Shown here piece after piece: positions 59,401 to 64,000 of a DNA stretch of 64,000 bases (positions are counted from its first letter, which is position 1; each line of letters opens with the position of its first letter). Position numbers and translations under genes: made by a program. Source of the DNA: JBJMHZ01 sp045807125. Lineage in GTDB: Bacteria > Actinomycetota > Actinomycetes > JAWWOL01. Location of the stretch: assembly GCA_045807125.1 (NCBI GenBank), contig JBJMHZ010000020.1, positions 1 to 64,000 of the forward strand. The letters run 5' to 3'. The notes below the pieces were generated by a model. It did not search any database, was not told the DNA's origin, and saw only the letters and a program-made list of their open reading frames with translations.

Positions 59401-60282
59401 TCAGGGCAGGCAGACCCCGCAGGGCAGGGCCCCCTCGGCGCGGGCGGCCGCCCTGCTCACCTCGCGGCTCTCGGTGGCCACGCTGACGTAGCGGCAGTCC
59501 GGGCGGTGGTAGCGACCCCGGACGAGGACGACCGGCGGCCCGGCCGCCGCAGCGACCGGCACGTCGGCGGCCTCCTCAGCCTCGTCGAGCGCCTCCTCCG
59601 CTTCGTCGACGGTCTCGTCGGCGGCCTCGGCCGACGGCCCCGCAGCCACCGGCGCGACCGATGCCGATGCCGGTGCCACCTCGCCGGGCCCCGGAGCGCC
59701 GGTGACGGCGCTGGCGGGGCCCACCGGGCCGTCCTGGACCGGCGGGGCCGGCACCGCCGGGCCGGCGCCGGCGATGGCCTCGTCGGGCCGGCAGGCGCCG
59801 CACGGCGTGTAGCCGGCCGTCCGCGCCTCCCCCACCTCGAGCGGCTGCGGGCCGCGCCCCTCGAGGTAGCGGCATCCCGCGACGTGGTAGCGCGGCCGCC
59901 CCGGCACGACCAGCACCTCGACGCCGGCCGCGAGGGCGGCGCCGGCGACCGCCGGCGACCGCGACTCGGCCGGCGGCGGCGCGTCGGTGCCGGCTGGTAG
60001 GGATCCCGCCGCGGGCGCGGCCGGCGGCTCGGCCGGCCTGGCGATCCGGATCGTCTCGGCCGCGACCGTCGCGGCGCCGGGCCCGTCGTCGGCACCGGCG
60101 ACCTGCGGGCGGCGGCCCCGCTCGCGCAGAGCGCCGGCGACGAGGAGCGCCGCGGCCCCCGCGCTGACCCCGATCGAGACCCAGATCTGCCAGGGCGTGC
60201 CGGCCTGGTCGCCGGTGAAGAACACGCCGTCGACGAGCAGGCCGGCGGCGAGGAACACCAGCACGCCGCTGATGAGGATCAC
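59401..60282 (-). CDS. membrane protein with two Cys/His metal-binding-like motifs
   Basis: 293 residues. Two TM helices at the N-terminus (ILISGVLVFLAAGLLVDGVF; IWVSIGVSAGAAALLVAGAL). A Pro/Ala-rich region follows, then two copies of a short Cys motif: RPRYHVAGCRYLEG...TPCGACRPD (about 130-167) and RGRYHRPDCRYVSV...LPCGVCLP at the very end. The H-x-x-x-C-R-Y plus C-G-x-C arrangement resembles the metal-binding N-terminal domain of Ada and related small zinc ribbons. The spacer between the motifs is acidic (DETVDEAEEALDEAEEAADV). It sits between ileS and wag31, where a small membrane protein is common in actinobacteria. Function is unknown. Confidence 0.75.
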   Translation of the reverse strand: MILISGVLVFLAAGLLVDGVFFTGDQAGTPWQIWVSIGVSAGAAALLVAGALRERGRRPQVAGADDGPGAATVAAETIRIARPAEPPAAPAAGSLPAGTDAPPPAESRSPAVAGAALAAGVEVLVVPGRPRYHVAGCRYLEGRGPQPLEVGEARTAGYTPCGACRPDEAIAGAGPAVPAPPVQDGPVGPASAVTGAPGPGEVAPASASVAPVAAGPSAEAADETVDEAEEALDEAEEAADVPVAAAAGPPVVLVRGRYHRPDCRYVSVATESREVSRAAARAEGALPCGVCLP

Positions 60283-60321
60283 GGGCTCAGCTCCCCCTGG
60301 AGGTCGTCGGGCGCGGGCGGG

Positions 60322-61251
60322 TCACGGCCCGGCCGGCTCCGGCCCCTCGCTCTCGACCTCCATGCGGCCGGCCTCGCGCGGTGGCGCAGACGGCTCGCCG
60401 GCCGAGCCGACGAACGGCTGCCCGGCGGGGCGCCCCACGTAGGGGTTGGCCGCCGCGTCCGTCCGCTGCGGGTAGGGGTTGGGCGGCGGCGGCCCTGGCG
60501 GCGTGGCCGGGACGGCGCCGGCCATCGAGCCGGGCGCGCGGCCCGGGGTGCCGCCGGGGGGCACCAGGCCGGGGACGCCGGCGGGCGCCCCGCCTGGCGC
60601 ACCGGGTGCGCCTGGAGGAGCGGGCGCGCCGGGTCCACCGAGCGCGCTGGTCGCGTTCGGCTGCCCGGGGGCCGGCCGGCCCTGCCCGCCGTCGCCGCGG
60701 CTGCCCTCCAGCTCGCGGAGCTGGTTCTCCAGGTAGGCCTTGAGCCGGGTGCGGTACTCGCGCTCGAACGCGCGCAGGCTCTCCACCCTGGCCTCCAGCT
60801 CGGTCTTGCGCCGGTCGAGCTCGCCCACCGTCGCCTCGTGGCGCTGCTGGGCCTCGCGCTCGATCGCGGCGGCCCTGGTGCGCGCCTCCGCGAGGTGCTT
60901 GTCGGCCTCGGCCCTGGCCTCGGCGATCGCCTGGTCGGCGGTGCGCTGGGCCATCTGGAGGGTGCGCAGGGCTGCCTGGTCGGCGCCCTCCGCGCTCGGC
61001 GCGGCGGCCGGCGGCGGGGCCGGCGCGGCGGCCTGCTGGATCGTGGCCGGGCCGGCCGCCGGCGCGCTGGCCAGCTGCTGCTGGAGCGTCGTGACCCGCG
61101 CCCGCAGGTCGTTGTTCTCGGTGTGCAGCCGCCCTAGCTCGGCCTCGACCTCGTCGAGGAAGGCATCGACCTCGTCTTCGTCGTAGCCCTTGCGCAGGCC
61201 GCGCTGGGAGCTGAACTCCTTGTTGTGGACGTCCTGCGGTGTGAGTGGCAT
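60322..61251 (-). CDS. wag31: polar growth protein DivIVA/Wag31
   Basis: 309 residues from the ATG at 61251. N-terminal membrane-targeting domain MPLTPQDVHNKEFSSQRGLR then GYDEDEVDAFLDEVEAELG; a coiled coil of about 130 residues (AQRTADQAIAEARAEADKHL, RRKTELEARVESLRAFEREY) split by a Pro/Ala linker; and a Pro/Gly-rich tail of ~110 residues (GGPGAPAPPGAPGAPGG). It marks negatively curved poles and recruits elongation machinery. The order wag31-yggT-sepF-yggS-pgeF-ftsZ is the standard actinobacterial division cluster. Confidence 0.95.
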   Translation of the reverse strand: MPLTPQDVHNKEFSSQRGLRKGYDEDEVDAFLDEVEAELGRLHTENNDLRARVTTLQQQLASAPAAGPATIQQAAAPAPPPAAAPSAEGADQAALRTLQMAQRTADQAIAEARAEADKHLAEARTRAAAIEREAQQRHEATVGELDRRKTELEARVESLRAFEREYRTRLKAYLENQLRELEGSRGDGGQGRPAPGQPNATSALGGPGAPAPPGAPGAPGGAPAGVPGLVPPGGTPGRAPGSMAGAVPATPPGPPPPNPYPQRTDAAANPYVGRPAGQPFVGSAGEPSAPPREAGRMEVESEGPEPAGP

Positions 61252-61324
61252 CGGGGTCACCTCGGCAACGGGCCGGCGGCTCGCCGGCGACGGCACGATC
61301 GGCTGGGGGTGTCGACCATCGCGA

Positions 61325-61615
61325 TCATCCTAGGGTGGGCCACACCGCGCGGGCGAGCGCGTACAGCACCGCGACGACGACGATGAAGGCCAGGTCGATC
61401 CCGACGTTGCCGATGCGCAGCGGGGGGATCAGCCGCCGCAGGAAGCGCAACGGCGGGTCGGTGAGCGTGAACGTGATCTCGAGCAGGACCGCGACCGCGC
61501 CGCTCGCCCGGAAGTTCGGCGCGAAGACGAAGATCCAGCTCATCACCATGCGGATGAAGAACAGCGCCAGGTAGGCCCAGGTCAGGTAGATGAGGACGGA
61601 CGCGAGGACGTGCAT
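61325..61615 (-). CDS. yggT: YggT-family membrane protein
   Basis: 96 residues. Two TM helices (LIYLTWAYLALFFIRMVMSW; LAFIVVVAVLYALARAV) flank the conserved LTDPPLRFLRRLIPP segment of the YggT family. It is associated with the division and SepF region and is thought to be involved in membrane or Z-ring organisation. Position between wag31 and sepF is conserved. Confidence 0.93.
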   Translation of the reverse strand: MHVLASVLIYLTWAYLALFFIRMVMSWIFVFAPNFRASGAVAVLLEITFTLTDPPLRFLRRLIPPLRIGNVGIDLAFIVVVAVLYALARAVWPTLG

Positions 61616-61675
61616 CAGGCCGCCCTCCGCCGGAAGGGAGCGCTGGTCGCCGTGGAGGTGATCGGCACCGGTCTC

Positions 61676-62188
61676 CTAGCTCTGGTTGAAGAACCCACCC
61701 TCGGCGATCCTCGCCTTGTCCTCGGCCGTGACGTCGACGTTGGCGGGCGAGAGCAGGAACACCTTGTTGGTGATGCGCTCGATGCTGCCACGCAGGCCGA
61801 AGATGAGCCCGGCGGCGAAGTCGACGAGGCGCTTGGCGTCGCCGTCGTCCATCTCGGTGAGGTTGATGATGACCGGCGTGCCGTCGCGGAAGTTCTCGCC
61901 GATGGTGCGCGCCTCGTTGTAGGTGCGGGGGTGCAGCGTGGTGATCCGGTAGGTCGGCTCCGCCGCCTCCGCGGCTCGGGGGACCGTGGTGACGCGGTAG
62001 TGGTCGACGGCCAGCCGGCCGCCGCGATCGTCGAGCGGGCGCGCGGGCGACGGCGCCGCGCCGGCGCGGAGCGGCTCCCGGCGGGCCGGCTGCTCGTCGA
62101 CCTCGTACGGGTCGTACTCCTCGTCGTAGGCCTCGTCGTCCTCGACGATGCCGAGGTAGAGACCCATCTTGCGCAGCGCGCCAGCCAT
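61676..62188 (-). CDS. sepF: cell division protein SepF
   Basis: 170 residues, ATG at 62188. N-terminal amphipathic membrane anchor MAGALRKMGLYLGIVEDDEA, an acidic linker, and a C-terminal SepF core (YRITTLHPRTYNEARTIGEN, FRDGTPVIINLTEMDDGDAK, RLVDFAAGLIFGLRGSIERI, FLLSPANVDV). SepF tethers FtsZ to the membrane in actinobacteria, which lack FtsA. The partner ftsZ lies 1.5 kb upstream on the same strand. Confidence 0.96.
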   Translation of the reverse strand: MAGALRKMGLYLGIVEDDEAYDEEYDPYEVDEQPARREPLRAGAAPSPARPLDDRGGRLAVDHYRVTTVPRAAEAAEPTYRITTLHPRTYNEARTIGENFRDGTPVIINLTEMDDGDAKRLVDFAAGLIFGLRGSIERITNKVFLLSPANVDVTAEDKARIAEGGFFNQS

Positions 62189-62259
62189 CGACCGTCCTCC
62201 GGGGCGAGGTATGCGTCGGCCGGGTGCGCCGCAGGCGTGCCCAGCCGCTCGAGGCGACC

Positions 62260-62964
62260 CTACCGGACCGCGGGCGCCCGACGGCCGAGCAACGCCGTGC
62301 CGACACGCACGTGGGTCGCGCCGTGCCGGATCGCGCTCTCCAGGTCGCCGCTCATGCCGGCCGAGACCGCGGTGGCGCCCGGATGCACGGCGCGCACGGC
62401 CGCGGCCACCTCGGCCAGCAGGGCGAAGGCTGGGTCGGGGTCGGCGTCGGCCGGCGCCACCGCCATCACGCCGCCGAGGCGCAGGCCGGCCGTCGAGGCG
62501 ACTAGGTCGGCGAGCCGGCCGGCCTCGCCGGGCGCCACCCCGCCGCGGCCCACGGGGTCAGCGCGCTCGTCCAGCGACACCTGCACGAGCGCGGTGATCT
62601 CCCGGTCGGCCCGCACCGCCTCGCGGCCGAGGGCAGCGACCAGCCGCGGCCGGTCGAGCGAGTGGACCACGGCGGCGTAGCCGGCGACCGAGCGGCACTT
62701 GTTGGTCTGCAGCTGCCCGATGAAGTGCCAGCTCAGCTCGAGATCGGCGAGCTCGGCGGCCTTGGGGGCCGCCTCCTGGTCGCGGTTCTCCCCGACGTCG
62801 CGCACGCCGAGCCCGGCCAGCAGCCGCACGTCGGTGGCGGGCCGGGTCTTGCTCACCGCGACGAGCGTCACGCCGGCCGGGTCGCGGCCGGCGGCCGCGC
62901 ACGCGCCGGCCAGGCGGGCCCGCAAGGCCGCCAGGTTGGCGGCCAGCTCCTCGCGGCGGCTCAC
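62260..62964 (-). CDS. yggS: YggS-family PLP-binding protein
   Basis: 234 residues, GTG start overlapping the pgeF stop (GTGA). PLP lysine in VTLVAVSKTRPATDVRLL, then GVRDVGENRDQEAAPKAAEL (Gly-Glu-Asn-x-x-Gln/Glu motif), LSWHFIGQLQTNKCRSV, and VSAGMSGDLESAIRHGATHV at the phosphate site. It controls pyridoxal phosphate balance (PLPBP). Usually next to pgeF in actinobacteria. Confidence 0.95.
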   Translation of the reverse strand: MSRREELAANLAALRARLAGACAAAGRDPAGVTLVAVSKTRPATDVRLLAGLGVRDVGENRDQEAAPKAAELADLELSWHFIGQLQTNKCRSVAGYAAVVHSLDRPRLVAALGREAVRADREITALVQVSLDERADPVGRGGVAPGEAGRLADLVASTAGLRLGGVMAVAPADADPDPAFALLAEVAAAVRAVHPGATAVSAGMSGDLESAIRHGATHVRVGTALLGRRAPAVR

Positions 62965-63689
62965 CGCTCGCCCAGCCAGACCAGCCCGGCGAACCGGCCG
63001 GTCACGCCGTCGCGGCGGTGGGAGTACAGCTCGAGATCCTCCGCCGGGCAGGCAGGGTCGACCGAGCACCGGCGCACGCCGGCATCGGCAAGCTGGCGGG
63101 CGAGGCCGGCGCGCAGGTCGACCGCCGGCCGGCCGGCCGGCGTCTCGGCCGCCGAGCCGGGGGCCGCCGCCGCCACGTCGGTGCGCATCCGCTCCGGGAC
63201 CTCGTGATGGGCGGCGCAGAGGCAGGGACCGACGTGGGCGATCGTCCGCGCCGGGTCGGCGCCGAGGTCGTTCATCGCGGCGACCACCCGCGCGAGCACG
63301 CCCAGCGCCAGGCCGGCCCGCCCGGCATGAGCCGCCCCCACCACGCCGGCGACCGGGTCGGCGAGCAGCACCGGTGCGCAGTCGGCGACCAGCACCGTCA
63401 GCACGGTGCCGGGCGTGGTGGTCACGAGCCCGTCGGCGCCGGCCAGGGGGACGGCCGGCGCCTCCCCGACGGCCACGACCTCGGCGCCGTGCACCTGCTC
63501 CATCCAGGCGAAGCCGGCAAGCGGGCGCCCGAGCTCGGCGGCGGTCAGCTCCCGGTTGGCGACGACCCGCGCCGGATCGTCGCCCACGTGCAGGGCCAGG
63601 TTGCGGCCGGCGTACGGCGGCGCGCTCGTGCCGCCGCGGCGGTCGGTGACCACCGCGGTGACACCGCCGCCGAGGGCCACCGCTCGCAC
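62961..63689 (-). CDS. pgeF: PgeF/YlmD multicopper-oxidase-fold purine nucleoside or peptidoglycan-editing protein
   Basis: 242 residues, GTG start, 12 bases after the ftsZ stop. Laccase-domain (COG1496) features: GGTSAPPYAGRNLALHVGDD, WMEQVHGAEVVAVGEA (first His), VLVADCAPVLLADP (Cys), GAAHAGRAGLALGV (second His) and HVGPCLCAAHHEVPERM. These form the Cys-His-His zinc site of the family. Such enzymes have been assigned peptidoglycan editing and purine nucleoside phosphorylase/adenosine deaminase activities; both names remain in use. Confidence 0.92.
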   Translation of the reverse strand: MRAVALGGGVTAVVTDRRGGTSAPPYAGRNLALHVGDDPARVVANRELTAAELGRPLAGFAWMEQVHGAEVVAVGEAPAVPLAGADGLVTTTPGTVLTVLVADCAPVLLADPVAGVVGAAHAGRAGLALGVLARVVAAMNDLGADPARTIAHVGPCLCAAHHEVPERMRTDVAAAAPGSAAETPAGRPAVDLRAGLARQLADAGVRRCSVDPACPAEDLELYSHRRDGVTGRFAGLVWLGER

Positions 63690-63701
63690 CTGATCGCGCG
63701 C

Positions 63702-64000
63702 CTACTTGAGGAAGTCGGGGACGTCGAGGTCGTCGGCGTCGTCGAACACGATCGTGCGGCGGGGCGCCACCGGCTCCTGGGGCCGCCACGGCGCGCCACC
63801 GACCGGCTGCTCGCGGCGCACCGGCTGCGTGGGCGCATGCGCCGGCGGCTCCGCGACCGGCCGGGCCGGCTCGCGCGGCCCGGCCGCCACGGTGACCGGC
63901 TCCTTGGGCAGCTCGACGACGTCGCGCCGGCCCTCGCTCCTGGCCGGCTCGGCGGCCGGCGAGGCAGGGACGGCCTGCTCGCGGCGGCGGCTCTCCTGGC
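63702..64000 (-). CDS. ftsZ: cell division protein FtsZ, C-terminal end (5' part outside window)
   Basis: About 98 C-terminal residues: the intrinsically disordered Pro/Arg/Ala-rich linker (PHAPTQPVRREQPVGGAPWR runs through it) and the conserved C-terminal peptide DADDLDVPDFLK that binds SepF and other partners. The stop is TAG 63704-63702. The GTPase domain lies outside the window. The context (pgeF, yggS, sepF downstream) confirms identity. Confidence 0.92.
   Translation of the reverse strand, partial: QESRRREQAVPASPAAEPARSEGRRDVVELPKEPVTVAAGPREPARPVAEPPAHAPTQPVRREQPVGGAPWRPQEPVAPRRTIVFDDADDLDVPDFLK

Overview
The window is high-GC DNA (well above 70% GC by eye through the core) from an actinobacterium. 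The diagnostic gene order at the right end is ileS, a conserved hypothetical, a small membrane protein, wag31/divIVA, yggT, sepF, yggS, pgeF, ftsZ. Supporting marks are GTGA/ATGA translational coupling throughout, a T-box leader before ileS, bifunctional PriA, DnaE1, the Trp-associated membrane protein and KAP-rich proteins. The order within Actinomycetes cannot be fixed from the sequence alone.

Positions 1-14340 are an accessory region that ends against the 3' end of a tRNA gene (14341-14413, minus strand), the usual target of tyrosine-recombinase islands. It holds an IS256-type transposase end, a DDE (IS4/IS5-like) transposase, an IS3-family element with perfect 27-bp ends, a truncated RepA-like AAA ATPase, and gene fragments. 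Its intact cargo is an XRE-TPR regulator facing a tiny secreted-peptide ORF, a lipoprotein, an ImmA/IrrE peptidase coupled to a one-TM protein, a DUF6907-like protein, a GIY-YIG-like protein, and a Cys-rich peptide ORF followed by an M29-aminopeptidase-like protein. Coding density is low and base composition is less GC-rich than the core. The integrase and the far attachment site are not in the window.

Positions 14462-28871 are a minus-strand metabolic run: trpE, trpM-like, trpC, trpB, trpA, lgt, VIT1/CCC1, gltB, gltD, pyk. With priA (37436-38209), which also supplies the missing TrpF activity, it covers all of tryptophan synthesis except trpD and trpG. Glutamate synthase and pyruvate kinase follow. 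Positions 28958-46265 hold a NarL-type two-component pair, two secreted proteins flanking a palindromic operator, a gamma-glutamylcyclotransferase-like gene, a RES/Xre toxin-antitoxin pair, a heterodimeric ABC exporter, priA, two amidohydrolases, a LON-domain protein, a secreted phosphoesterase, YbaK, and a second ABC transporter.

Positions 46275-64000 hold the replicative polymerase dnaE, a secreted transglycosylase with a Ser/Pro/Thr tail, and a DUF4268 remnant. These are followed by GNAT, rluD-like and lspA genes, a TraR/DksA protein with a histone-like tail, and T-box-regulated type-2 ileS. Last come the cell-division genes up to the C-terminal end of ftsZ. The strongest unexplained items are the island's peptide-plus-enzyme and peptide-plus-regulator loci, its repeat-rich attachment region, and the atypical tRNA.
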